Part shown: positions 37,701 to 49,770 of the stretch, piece after piece | Layout: every line of letters starts with the position of its first letter | Numbering within the stretch: the first letter of the stretch is position 1 | Assembly: GCA_009617715.1 (NCBI GenBank) | Contig: VTFK01000045.1 | Span: forward strand, 806,001-870,000 | DNA: 64,000 nt | Reading direction: 5' to 3' | Source: Plectrocnemia conspersa | Lineage: Eukaryota > Arthropoda > Insecta > Trichoptera > Polycentropodidae | Notes under the pieces: model-generated | What the model was told of the DNA's origin: nothing | Database searches by the model: none | What the model saw: only the letters and a program-made list of their open reading frames with translations | Position numbers and translations under genes: made by a program

Positions 37701-38215
37701 TCCAACGATCGTAAAATTTTATTCATACGACAAAGCTCCCCAAATAACTGTTACTTCAATTAAAGTGAATCGTTTCCTAGTCATAACCGAACATAGGGGC
37801 TCATTCACAGTCGTGTATTTCTAATTACGTCAACATAAGGGTAGTCTCGTAATTAGTTCGATTTGTATGCGATAAACACGCCCCGCCGCATAAAAAGTCC
37901 TCCCTACTTAGATTCATCATATTTTGGTACTGTAAGTAAAAAATGACATAAAAAAGTTTTCGAGCAGCCAGCCTATCAGCGTAACCCTTTACCGAGGGGT
38001 CCGTTTATCACAAATGAAGGGGTTAAAGAGAGGGACGAGGTTAATTGCCCCCACCTAATCAACATGCTCGGCTCCGCCCATCTATCCGATTGGCTGTTAT
38101 TTCACCCCTTTCAACTTCAACCCTTTCGTCGACGCGAAAGGGTTGAAGTTTGCTAATGCGACCCCGCCGATGAGGGTGAGAATTTTCGCCATCTAACTTT
38201 TTTTCAACATGGCGT
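37701..38215. promoter_or_regulatory. Island with homeodomain-type palindrome and AAGGGTTG hairpin
   Basis: CTAATTACG (37821-37829) and CGTAATTAG (37848-37856) form an inverted pair of homeodomain-type sites. GATAAACACGCCCCGCCGC, ACCCTTTACC and GGGGTTAAAG follow. A perfect hairpin has arms 38113-38128 (AACTTCAACCCTTTCG) and 38135-38150 (CGAAAGGGTTGAAGTT) with a TCGACG loop. The right arm runs into GCTAATGC (38152-38159). GCCATCT (38188) and AACATGGCG (38206-38214) lie beside it. Strongest regulatory-module candidate in the window. Confidence 0.5.
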
Positions 38216-38614
38216 ATTCTATTATTTGATGTTACCGTTTAATCAAACAAATTATATATTTAATTACTCTGCTTTGCAATGCACCACTTTTTTTAAATAT
38301 TTATTGTAAGTAATATTATTTCTAAAATAAAACTTATATCTTTGTAAATATATGAACTATAAATTTATGATTTATTTCATGGTTTTTATTTTTTGTTATG
38401 ATATAGTCATTCATCAAATAAAATCATTATTAAATCGCAGTCTCATTACTTAAAAAATCATATTAATTACTATAAAAGTAGTGTCATTAGCAGTGTAGGT
38501 ACATTTTTTATTTTTTAAGAGAATCATTGATAATCTGAAAGTTAAACTAATAACAATCGCTAATTTTAAAAATTGAGATATGTATTATATGTATGTATTT
38601 TACGAATTAGTAGA
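38216..38614. other. AT-rich intergenic stretch
   Basis: Nothing recognised. Confidence 0.55.
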
Positions 38615-38935
38615 ACTATATTTGTTCACAAACTAATCTGATACGCATATTTTCATATGAATAGAGAATCACAGAGTTATGACGTAATATCGATCGACAG
38701 GATAGTACAAAATTTTAATCTAATCCTAACATAAAAAAAGTTCAAAAACTATAGTTAGTTTTAGAACATTTATTAAATCAACTTTGGTTTGATTAATTTG
38801 TTTAGATTGCGTTTCGGAACTGTGAAATTATATTATATTTTCGCTAGTAAATATATATATCCACTAGAAAAAATGTATTTGGATATGATTTCACTGAAAC
38901 GCCAGTGAAATTATAACTTCACTGATAATATGCAA
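38615..38935 (+). repeat. Dispersed repeat family, direct copy
   Basis: Counterpart of 35001-35310 in the opposite orientation. It contains TTGTTCACAAACTAATCTGA, AAAAACTATAGTTAGTTTTA, TTTGGTTTGATTAATTTG and ATATATATCCACTAG. The right part also matches the piece at 32361-32412. Confidence 0.6.
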
Positions 38936-40719
38936 TAAATTGAAATTGTATATAGCAATATATTAATTTATGTACAAAAATTTGATCTTCAAAATAAGCC
39001 ATTTATGTATTTAATTTAAAGTATTTTTTTTAAAAGAAAGCATTAACTAGTGAAATTTTAGTTACAAAATCAAGTGCAACATTAAAATGAAATGCTCGTT
39101 TCGAGTAACTTTGGTTTAAAAGTATCAATTGGTTTTAAATTTTCAGTCCTTTTACCAGTTGTTTCGAGTACAAATAATCCCAAAGCTAGAACCGAATATT
39201 TATCATCACTAAGCATACCTAGATTTCTTGTATGTTTTGATAAATAAAAATCTATTTAATATTTAATTAGGACTTTTTTTAATAAAAAATATTTTGATAT
39301 ACAATACCATTTTAATGAATTGAAATCGAAATTGTTCGAAATTCAAATTGAAACTTGAAATAAAGAAAGAAAATTTGCTTATAAATACTATTATTAAAAT
39401 ATTATAAACATTTATGCACATATATCATAAATAAATTTTATATATAATATTAATTTTAAACTTAGTGTATGCTAATAAATTAATGGTTAATTGTGCTTAG
39501 AATAGAAACAATGAACTTATTGCAGCAACAATGTTGTTTCAAATATTTTTCTTAGGACACGTTTGATAATATATATGTACTAAGAAAAGTAAAGTTAAAT
39601 TTCTATATATTAAAAATAATATTTAAAAATTAAATATTGTATATCAAGTTAAATGGCAAAGTTTTTATAATCGTTACTAAAAATATTAGAAGTAGTTAAT
39701 AATATTTATTTTTTAGTTTATAATATTAAGTTAACTGTTAAAAATAAATAAAAAGATAGGTAATATATGGCATGAAGTTGATACTCAACCGTATATCATG
39801 GAAAAACTTCATTCTAAAAAAACACTAATAAAATATAATATCATTTTGTAAAATATATACTAGACATTTTTAATGCCTATATAAATTAAGTGATTTTATT
39901 TTATACTTTACAACAAAGTGTAGCATTATCAATCATAAAAATGAAATTCAAGTTATTTTAGAACATAATCAAAACCATTACAGATCGATGATTTTTGCTT
40001 TAAATGAATATTAAAAAAGTAAATTAAAAATTTATAGTAATATGGCAGATTTAAAATAGGTGCTAAAATATTTTTGTATCTATAATTTAATTAGACACAA
40101 GAAAACCTTAGCTATTAAAACTGCGTGGTTTACATTTAATCATTGAAAAAATGTTTAATATGCTTCTTTTTACAATCAAATTGTTCATCCACGTACACAT
40201 TGTTTTATGATAAGTATGTGAATAAAATAGTAGAGACACATTTTTCATATTTGTATTGATGTCAAAAGAAAAGGCAACAAAGTTGTAAATTTTTGTAGAA
40301 GCTTATTTATGATTACTTGAAATTTTGTATATATGATTGCACGTGTATCGTTAGTAAGTGTTTTTTATCCAAATGTGGAGCTAATTTATTAATATATATT
40401 ATTCGTTAAACCAATGAAAATATCTAACAAAATTAGTTCTAAAGGGTATTCATTTCACCTATCATTTAAATATTAATCGACTTAATAGTAATTTTAACTG
40501 ATCCTTGAAATTATCCGAATCTGCTTTACTATTTTTCAATTTTAGACTTTAAATAAAAAAAACATTTTATATATATGTTTAAATTATTCTGTAAATAAAG
40601 TTAGCTAAAATTTATTTGATGCAATGCAAGAACGACTATACACATAAGCATCTAAATACGAAAATGGCCCTGTATATAAACGTATTATTATATTTCACAA
40701 ATGTATATATGTATTCACA
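38936..40719. other. AT-rich intergenic stretch
   Basis: About 1.8 kb of very AT-rich sequence. AACTAGTGAAATTTTAG near 39047 may be another scrap of the preceding repeat. No gene or element recognised. Confidence 0.55.
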
Positions 40720-41100
40720 GCTTCTATTCGAACCGGTAGCGTTCAATAATGGCGAATTTGCAACAATGATTTAAAAAGTGGTCGGTTATGCAACGACCAA
40801 AACCTTTCCCAAGGCCCCTCTTGGAAGAGCAAACAATGAATATGCAACAAAAATCTTTATGCATTTTGAATAATTTCAGAAATCGGCCGTTTCGGGGGAA
40901 AAGATCGCTCAAATGGTTACAAATGCCGGATACGAATCGAACACCGCTTTCCCCCTTTTGCATTGTTCGATTAATTCGGATTCGAAATGCATATATGCAT
41001 CGACGGTTTAGGGGTGGCCAAATTAATTATGCAACTGGAAATTCGATACGAGCTTGCAAAGTCCGGCATTTTGAGATCTCAGCGGGGATATGAAATAAAA
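40720..41100. promoter_or_regulatory. GC-richer noncoding island
   Basis: Contains AATGGCG at 40748-40754, CCTTTCCCAAGGCCCC, AATCGGCCGTTTCGGGG and CGACGGTTTAGGGGTGGCC. Frames of 101 codons (plus) and 79 codons (minus) overlap on opposite strands and are unrecognised. Confidence 0.35.
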
Positions 41101-41985
41101 AAAATCATTACACAATATCGAAATAATGATTGTTGCTGTTTAATAGCAATATGCTGTAAACACTTTCATGGGAAACTTACAAATTTTAAGCATTAAATTC
41201 GTGAAAATTTTACCAGCATCACATCTCATTGAACAGTTTGATTAAAAGTTTATTTTTAAGAAGATGTAGCTGTTTTTAAATATACAATTTTGTGACCGCA
41301 ATTTTAACAAGCTAAATATATTTTATCGAAACTATGTATCAAAGTTTTACGAATTTAATTAAGCTCAAAAAAACTTATTTTTAACTATTATGTTTTCAGA
41401 AATTACATTATATTTTGACACATGACAGTAATAAAGAATTGTAAAAAAATCATTATATGACTTATAGTGAATGTGAAAAATAATGACTAGTGGGATCATT
41501 TAAAGCCAGGATTGAGATGACACGGAACTGCTTTTTAAGATAAAAAATGTCCTTTGGATTTGGGATATTTAATTTAAGTTTAAAAATGCTCATTGTATTA
41601 CCTTTTTTATAGAGTTGAAGCTTTAGCGCTCATCCAAGTAACCACAAAGCAAATAGATGTCTTCAAAATGTGGGTCTAAAAATCGAGATACGAAATATAA
41701 ACATTTTTAGTAAAAAGTAAATTTTTTATACATATTATAATGAAGATAAATATGAATTTAAGCAAGGTTAAAAGATGTGCTGAAAAAGTGAAAAGCAGAA
41801 CAAATCAGAAACTACTAGACAAATAATTTAAGGGGGATTAGTTTTATCTAAGAATATAATCAAAGCCACTAATTAAACTAGTCACGATGACTTCCAATAT
41901 CTATGACTTATGTATGCTTTGAATATTTATAATAATTACTATAAATATTAATTTAACTTTTGCGTTGAGCCTCTTTTTCTATGTT
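41101..41985. other. AT-rich intergenic stretch
   Basis: Nothing recognised. Confidence 0.55.
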
Positions 41986-42570
41986 ATTTTAGATATGCAG
42001 TCAATTAATAATAATTATAATCTTCTTATAAACATATCATCTAATAGTCGATTACAAATTATTCTTAATAAACGGAAGCAATGAGAAATATTTAAAAAAT
42101 ATACTGATATTCGGATACATCTAATTTTCGTGCTTTCATTTCATTAAATTCATTGATCACATTATCTTTGCTAAAATTTCTCTTTAAATATTAGGTTTTC
42201 TTTTCTATTTTCATTAATTATAACTTACTAAATGTCTCTCATACAAAGCAGTAGAAAAAATAATAATAAATATTTGTTAAACAGTACTGATATTCGATTC
42301 ATCAAATTCTTTTGCTTTAATTTTAGCCAAAAAATATGTAATTAATTAATAATAAATATCATATTTTTATAATATATTTTATCTAATAGTCGATCTTAAA
42401 TTATTTTTAATTAATGTTAGCTTACTAAATTTTTTTTCACACAAAGCAGTAGAAATGGAAAGAAATATTTATAAAGCAATACTAATTTTTTCTTACCGAA
42501 TTCATTGACTACACCATCTTTGATGACATGAAATCAATATAATTTTTTGTACTTCAATATTAGTGTTGCT
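41986..42570. repeat. Degenerate tandem repeat, about three units
   Basis: Diverged units follow each other. ATCTAATAGTCGAT recurs at about 42040 and 42381. CTTACTAAAT with CAAAGCAGTAGAAA recurs at about 42227-42255 and 42422-42455, with a weaker AAGCAATGAGAAATATTT version at about 42076. ACTGATATTCG recurs at 42104 and 42286. Unit length is roughly 170-200 bp with indels. Non-coding. Confidence 0.6.
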
Positions 42571-43040
42571 CTCTGAATACTTCTCACATTCTTCTTCGCC
42601 TACGATAAATTTTAGAAAGGTATAATTAATTAAAAACGAATGAAGATAAAGGACTATTTGATGAGATAGATTATTCATTAGTTTCACATTTTTGTTGATA
42701 TAATATCGTTAAAGATTATATTTACTGTGATGAATCTATAATTTTGTTATCTGACGTTACAGGTAAAATAGTTTTTATAATTTATTTATGTAAATAATAC
42801 AAGAATACATTTATTAACAATTATATTTACCCAAAAAAGATTTACGCCACTATTGATAACAGTTACGTACTTTATAGTAATAATTAATATCTTAAAAAAA
42901 TGATTTATTTTGTTTTATATTTAGTATACATTTGTTTATTTGAATAATTTTATTATAAAACAGATTTTGAATTTTACTGAAATATATAGTATAAGTTTAA
43001 CCTTTAAAATATTTATAAAATGTTTATAAAATTCTCCCCT
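42571..43040. other. AT-rich intergenic stretch
   Basis: Nothing recognised. Confidence 0.55.
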
Positions 43041-43590
43041 ATATCTACGATTAAATTTAAGACACGGACCCTTTCGAAGTTATCGTCCAGATCTTCCGCG
43101 GAATAATAGGGTTGGGATTTGCATCGTCTTTTTTCATTTCCAAGAATCGCACACAAATAAACGATCCCTTCGTCCATCGCTGATTTGCGCCTATTTGCAC
43201 AATAGGGAATTGCGGCGTTATAGGGAACAGTTCCCAGGGTAACCCGACACCCTGCGTCCGCCGACGCATTTCACTTTCAAAGGAATGCATCTCAGGTAGA
43301 GATCCATCTGCTGCCAGGGTGTATAGATGGATGGACCCAGGGACCACCGACCGCATTGTCCGATTGCGAATTTCGGCAAAACAACAACTCTCTCGTTTTC
43401 TATAAAAAGCCATTCATCATCCTTTTAGAACAAACAGGCCATTATGCTAATTTTGTGACTATTCGCAGAAAATTTTGACTGCACCCTTGCCTAATGCGTT
43501 TCCGCGTTGTGTTTTTATTACGCCATTTGTCGCACAGACAGGAACAGGACCGAAATGGACAATATCAAGCATTCACCTAAATTAAATATA
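43041..43590. promoter_or_regulatory. GC-rich island with a 118-codon open frame (uncertain)
   Basis: The minus strand is open from an ATG at 43413 to 43057 (118 codons). The peptide, with SIHLYTLAADGSLPEM and VQIGANQRWTKGSF, shows no domain, signal peptide or family resemblance I know. No splice or promoter signals set it apart. The island also has CCCAGGGTAACCC, TGCACCCTTGCCTAATGCG and GCCATTTGTCGC. I favour a conserved noncoding element over a gene, but this is the most coding-like of the unknown frames. Confidence 0.3.
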
Positions 43591-44229
43591 TTTTATTTTG
43601 AAATAAATATTTATCATTGAAGCGAGCGATTCTTTCGTATTATTACAAATTGTTATTATAACATCTATAAAAAATGCGCATAAACCTTCCGTAGTAAATA
43701 AATCATAAGTTCTTTAAATCATTTGCCAAAAAAATTAGAGATTTTTTTATAAAAACGAAACCCGAATTCTAGGACTGTATCGCCGCGAGCGATCCACTAC
43801 CGCAGATTCCAACAAAGGAGTATACAATTCGATAGAGTTTTGTGCAAAAATGTTTCAACAGGTAAAAGTGAATTCAATCCTTCGAAATAGATTTATAATA
43901 AACGTGCCGAAAAGGTCCGATCCTGATAACGACCGACAGGCAGGTAGAAAGTGCAAGTGGTTTGGTAATGCAAATTTTCAAGGACGTTTTTGTAAATATG
44001 TGGAATTTTGTTTAGCCTTTCAAAAGCAAAAGCCATTGTTAGCCAAATTTTAAGCCTTGTTTCCTTTTTCTCAGTGCCTCTTTAGATCTTGCCGATATGC
44101 AAAAACAGGGACTTTAGATTGCGCATCGTTTATCCAAATTATAATTTATTCATAAAAATGCCGACAAATATTTTAATATATCAGTTAAAAGGCTTTTCAT
44201 TGGATTCAATATAATACTCCCAAACTCTT
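43591..44229. other. Mixed AT-rich and mildly GC-richer DNA
   Basis: GTATCGCCGCGAGCGATCC near 43777 and AAAAGGTCCGATCC near 43910. The 67-codon frame 43850-44053 is unrecognised. Confidence 0.35.
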
Positions 44230-44620
44230 GTAACATAATAATACCTGCCGTTCCACAAAATAAGGAAGGTGACCTCGAAGATTCGCAATGCTCTTCCTTG
44301 AATATTGCATCAAAACTGCATAGACAAGAAATCTAACACCGGCAAAAAATTTAGGCACAGAACAAAGCGGGTTCGCTTTGCATCAAATGGTCCTATGACC
44401 TAAACCCGGTCCGTTTCCTAACATATTGATCATTCTATTGTAAGGTGAGACATGTAGATTGGTTTTGTAGGAAGATGTATTTTTTGCCAACATTTGAATG
44501 GAAACTATACCCTTGCTACCTGCAAAGCGTTCCCATATTGCGTTTATAAGTCTTCGGGTTGACGGACACAGGGTTGATTCATCTTGATACAAACCTTTGG
44601 TTTTTAAAACATATGTTATT
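44230..44620. promoter_or_regulatory. Mildly GC-richer noncoding island
   Basis: Includes GGAAGGTGACCTCGAAG, AAAGCGGGTTCGCTTTG (arms AAAGCG/CGCTTT), TAAACCCGGTCCG and ACAGGGTTGATTC. Unrecognised 69-codon minus-strand frame. Confidence 0.3.
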
Positions 44621-46379
44621 CAACACAAACATCGGTCATATTTTTTTTAAAATATTTTAATAATTGTTATAGAAGATTAAACTAACTTCATCTTATAACA
44701 AATGCATATGAATAAATAAATGTGTGAATAGTTTACAACCCCTACAAAAGGGTGAGTCGACAAAAAAAATGGGCAAAATTAAAAGTAAAAGTGGAAGATT
44801 CACGAAACGTGGGCATGGGTTCAAAATGTATGATACACAAAGCCCATACATAAACACACGCGTGCACGTGCAAATGTTTATGTTTTGCAGAATTTGCTAT
44901 AAATAAATAATAATTATTTATTTCATATATTTGTGTTGCAATTAAAATATTAGGAATTGTATTATTCTATAGATTTTTAACTCAAAATTCAAAGGGATGA
45001 TTCATTGATTCATTGATTATTTAAAAGTAACGTATAAGTTATTATGTAAATCTTAAAATAATAGTTCAAGAAAAGTTACAGATTTACGTAAATCATTTGA
45101 ATGATGTTTACGTAACGAATGCATAATAATTCTTGTCAAAGCAACAATGATGACTTTTGCTATTGCGAAAGATTCACATACCGGACAATAGTATGCATTC
45201 AATCCATAGGTACAATATTCCATGCGTTATTATTGATTATTTAGTATTTTGCGCAAAAGGGATGAAACAGGGTTACCTGCAATTCGTCATGCCGCAAACA
45301 GGTATAGATGATCCGTGGGAATTATGAAAATTTAATTTTTGCCACAAAAACACTTTCTTGCCTTTTATGATACACCATATCGATATTGTGGGATGTGGGC
45401 AGCACTTGTGCAACGTTTGGTTTAGATTTGTTGGGAAAAAATATTTTTTGCAAACACATCCGTCCCTAATGAAGAGGTGACATGTGTATCACACACATTT
45501 AGAAGTTTTCTGTATTTAAATGTTAAACTATTACGTCCCGAATCCAACGCGACAATTACTACACGAGGAGATTGTTGTAATCTCTTATGGTTATTCAAAG
45601 TCACGTTTTACATACAAATTTATTGAAGATATCGGCGAATCAAAGGGAAATATGTATACATTTTTTTAAATGCACATATTTTTTTATAAATCGTACTAAA
45701 CATCTATATAACAAATTTGTGCTTTTATTATGTTGGCTTATATACTATATTTTTGATAATTTTCATCAAAGCTTTAGAAAAAAATATCAGCTTTTTTGTT
45801 TACGCCCTAAAGTAGGAACGTATTTTTCACAAGAAAATTAAATTACAAGTAATTTTTAAAGAAAATGTCGTCCGATTCCCCGATGATATGATCGAATTAC
45901 AAAATGATTGAATAACTTTTAACATGATAAAAAAAAAACGAATTAATATTACAAAATTTCATATTAAGCACTAAATATGTAACAAAATATTTTATTTAAT
46001 TATATATAGATCAAGTTATAACTTAATAATACACAATTAGTATTAAATAAATTAAATATTAATTGTCTTCAAAAAAGTTTCTATGATACGTGAATATGGT
46101 ATAATTAAAAAGCTTACATTTTCGTATAATATAATAATATCACTACTTATTTATACTAGCAATATTAGAAAGAGCTTAAAGTTAAGATCGATTTGAAACA
46201 GCCTAAAATTTTATATATAAATCTTATCTTTATGGGAAACATGTACAAAATTCTAATCTTTCGCTCTTCTATGAAGACAATATTATTCGTTTTATTTGTA
46301 TTCGTAAATAAACATAAGTAGATTTATAGGCAGATAAAAAACATCGTCTTCTTTGTCGCCGTAATGAGAAATATCAATC
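44621..46379. other. Mostly AT-rich stretch with weak GC patches
   Basis: Weak patches at 44740-44870 and 45280-45560 (AACAGGGTTACCTGC, GATGTGGGCAGCAC). TTCATTGA repeats briefly near 45002. No gene or transposon recognised. Confidence 0.45.
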
Positions 46380-46880
46380 TTCGTTCGATGGCCCATCAGA
46401 GCATTTTGTTGTGTTCGAGCTTTTTAATCGTTGTTTAATTTGTTTCTGCGCAAAAACCTCTCACAAGATTAAGCTTTCGCGAGGGTATCGCTTTACACAA
46501 AGTGTTCTCGGTTCTCAGTTTCTAATTGAAAAGTCATTAATTTTAATAGCCACGTTTCCTTGCCACGCTAATGACATCGTGGAGAGAAGGCTATACATGG
46601 GGGGCGGCATAATTTCCCCGCTTGATCAAACTCGAATTAATAAATATATAGGCTATATTTATAATGGCTTCGTAAATATATACATTGTATATACATACAT
46701 GTGTATGACAAGGTATCGTATTAATTTTCTAACTTTTTCAACACATACATGTTTGATAATGGGAAGACGTGTCACGTGCACATGTGAAATGTCAGGTCAA
46801 GCGTCGGAAACCATTCGAAACGCAGCATGGTGTCCAAAATGAGAAAACTATCCAGAAGATGATCCAGTGGGGAGGATTCA
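46380..46880. promoter_or_regulatory. Mildly GC-richer island containing the longest open frame
   Basis: The 143-codon plus-strand frame (46411-46842) starts at a GTG and its first usable ATG is about 62 codons in. It has no recognisable domain, so I do not call it a gene. Motifs include ACGTGTCACGTGCAC and GGGGGGCGGC. Confidence 0.3.
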
Positions 46881-47448
46881 GGTTTTAAATATACAAAATT
46901 TGACGTATGGATTTGATTTTAAAATCGATAAAGTTGTTTATGCGGAATTGCAAACAGTAAATTGAATGTCATACATGTAGATAATGAGATTTAAAATAGT
47001 AACTGAGGACCTAATTAAAGTTATCGTTAAAATCCCATTATAATAACAGTATCAATAAAGCACTATTTTAAAATATATTTTGATATTTTCACACTCTGTA
47101 AAATGTCAAAGTATGCGCTAAATCGAAACGGCTTAATAAAGTTGCTAAAAAGGTTGAGCACATTGTGAATGACATCAATAGGCAATTAAATAACAAAGCA
47201 TAAAATTTTTAGTGTTTTTTTGAGCTCACTCAGTAATTCTCAATTTTTATTATTGAATCTAGGTTTTTCCAATCAAATTTTAACAAGTGTACTTTGCAAA
47301 ATATCGAATATTTGATATATCAAATATTCTAATAATTATCGCTTTCAATTTTTACTACAATCCAGCATAGGTGATTATGTTTTGTTAAATTTTCTGATTT
47401 GTAGACTTTTTGTTTAATTACGAATTGTTTTTTAATTCCATAATAACT
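46881..47448. other. AT-rich intergenic stretch
   Basis: Nothing recognised apart from a short inverted pair ATATTTGATAT/ATATCAAATAT near 47304-47327. Confidence 0.5.
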
Positions 47449-47570
47449 AGGGATTGCAATACCGGTAGTATCGATACCGGTAATACCAGTATTGGGGCAA
47501 AAATCGACCTTCGATACTACTGGTATTACAAAATAAAATACCGGCAGTACCGAAAAAATTTTTTTTTCTC
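47449..47570. mobile_element. Possible hAT terminal remnant rich in ACCGGTA
   Basis: TAGGGATTGCAATACCGGTA is followed by CGATACCGGTAATACCAGTA, CGATACTACTGGTATTAC and ATACCGGCAGTACCG. Subterminal repeats of ACCGGTA next to a TAGGGATTGCA end are typical of some insect hAT families. No partner end or target duplication seen. Confidence 0.4.
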
Positions 47571-47917
47571 AAATCCGTAAATTTATTTTATGAAAACGAT
47601 AGAACTACAAAAACGACAATTTCACAAATTACTTAAAATCAGAAGCAGAAAATAAAATAATGCTCATTGTAATGCTCATTGAGGAACCTAAGTAGTATTA
47701 TCGGCGAAGGATATCAATATAAAAAAATATTATGCAGTATTTACGTATTTAGGTATTCTATAATATTCACATAAACATTTATAAGCAAAATATATTTCAT
47801 TTTATTTTTAACATAAGTAGAAATATACATAAGTTTACGAGAGATATTTCGAAATAAAATATATTAAGATACAGTAGACCAGAAAAAAAAAATATTAATA
47901 TAACACGGTAAATTAGG

Positions 47918-48004
47918 GACGTGCTATTTGGGTGCGTGTAGTTGGGGGAATAAAAAACACTTGCAATACGTACGTATGAATCAGGCGCACCCAAATAGCA
48001 CGTC
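47918..48004. repeat. Short inverted-repeat element (87 bp)
   Basis: GACGTGCTATTTGGGTGCG and its near-perfect reverse complement CGCACCCAAATAGCACGTC bound a 49-bp spacer. A small non-autonomous element or a processed hairpin; no clear target duplication. Confidence 0.6.
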
Positions 48005-48424
48005 TACCGGTTACAAATATTGTTGGGTCTACCGTACTCTAAAATAAATATTAAATGTGCAATAATTAAAATAAGATTATATAAATTAATCACATCTCAA
48101 TTATATAATCTGTTTTAGGAAAAAAAATAGTTGCATTTAAACAAACAGATTTTACAATTTTCTACGCAACTGACTAAAATAATAAGTAATATAAGAATTT
48201 CATTGGAATAAATTGGTGGGTTGTGCTCTGGCTCCTTGTATTAACATTTAGGAAGCATCCAGTCGATCAAATGGCAATGATTTTCTAGACTTTTGTTCCA
48301 ATAGAAGAAAAATTTTCCGCCCATATTTTCAAAAATTATTTTTCCAACAATATGAAAGTGAAAATAATAATGGGACACATAGGTTTTTGTACAAAGTCGT
48401 CTAATTGATTTTTATTAGTACTCG
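48005..48424. other. AT-rich intergenic stretch
   Basis: Nothing recognised. Confidence 0.5.
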
Positions 48425-48580
48425 TAAAGACACATTTGTGCGAATACTCTAAAACACTTTCAGTTCATCAGCATATAATATATATTTTAAGTTCTCAATT
48501 ACCGCATGTATGTCTTTGATAAAGAAAAGAAATAGTAGAGGGCCCAAATTGGGTCCATGTGGTTCTCCAGAATGAACGAA
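48425..48580 (-). pseudogene. Jockey-like LINE fragment, copy D
   Basis: The minus strand encodes SGEPHGPNLGPLLFLFFIKD and then ENLKYILYADELKVF in one frame. This is the reverse transcriptase GxPQGS box followed by the YADD catalytic box, with the second catalytic Asp changed to Glu. Only this catalytic piece is left. Confidence 0.82.
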
Positions 48581-49550
48581 ATATCTTTCGCATATTTATG
48601 GTAATCCGAGCATAGTAATATTTCTACAAATAAATATGTATGTATGGACTATGGTTAAAGGATATGAGGAGATGATGATGATGACAAAACATGAGTTTTT
48701 AAAATATAGTAGTAGTAATAGAAGTACAATTGTATTAATCTCGAATGGCAATCAAACAATTACGAATCTAATAGTCTTTACTAGAGTAAAAAGTTACTCT
48801 TCTCTATGTATAATTTCCTATTTTAATGTAATGATAATATAACGAATCGTTAATAAATAATTATCTCTTAATACGCGAAAGGAAATCAATTGTAATTCTG
48901 AAAAGTATTTGATAATATTTATTAAATAAATATTTATAATTGCTGCTTATACTATTTATTGTTTGATTCACCTAACCGTGTATCATTTCAGACATTCTTT
49001 CATACATCTTTCAAAAGCATTTTTCTCGATATCGCTGATAGCTTATGACAATAGAAATGAAGACTGATCGTCTATGATGGACCTTCAGAGCTTTTGTTTT
49101 GTTTTCATAAGCTAGAATGTATATGTGTATGCCTATATGGATATAATAAGCATCATGAAATATACGTCCATTTATAATATATGTGTTCCTTTTAAGCAAT
49201 ACACCCCTGAGACAATAGTCGAGTGTACATTTCTAAATAGAATATTGAAAAAAAAGCAATTTGGCAGGGTAAAAAAATCTACATTTTCTTTTGATATACT
49301 GTATCAATTCCGAATTTTATATTATGAAAATATTTTTTAAGTGCTCCAATTTAATGGCGAGCAAAGTAAGACATATAAATGGGTAAAAAAATCTTATTAT
49401 TTTACGCCTACCCTTTTCAGCAATATTTGCTCTTAAACACATCAATCACACCAACAAAAGCACGATTGAAAATAAAATCTTATCAAATGGAATTTTTCGC
49501 TACAAATATAAGTCGGTTGAAGGTTTTTTTATACATAAATATATTATTAT
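48581..49550. other. AT-rich intergenic stretch
   Basis: A run of GATGATGATGATGA near 48671. Unrecognised frames of 60-70 codons. Nothing else. Confidence 0.5.
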
Positions 49551-49770
49551 TTCGTAACAGCGAATCGCACTGGTCACGAACCTTACACAATGGTCCCCTT
49601 TATACCTAGGAGCGATGGGCAGTTATTTTAAATGCAAAAAATAAATGTCGCAAATGCGGAAGGGCGCATTGTATCGGAGCCAGCAGCCGGACACCAAGGA
49701 CAACCCGCTCAAAATAGGGGTTGGTTTATAAACCTTTCGAAATCTCGGATAAAATCGCGTTTTTTAAGTT
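49551..49770. promoter_or_regulatory. GC-richer noncoding island
   Basis: Contains ACAATGGTCCCCTTTATACC, AAATGCGGAAGGGCGCATTG and GGAGCCAGCAGCCGG. Possibly regulatory. Confidence 0.3.

Noticed and set aside
46411..46842. 143-codon plus-strand open frame
   Set aside because: Starts at GTG, first ATG far inside, no domain or compositional support; treated as chance.
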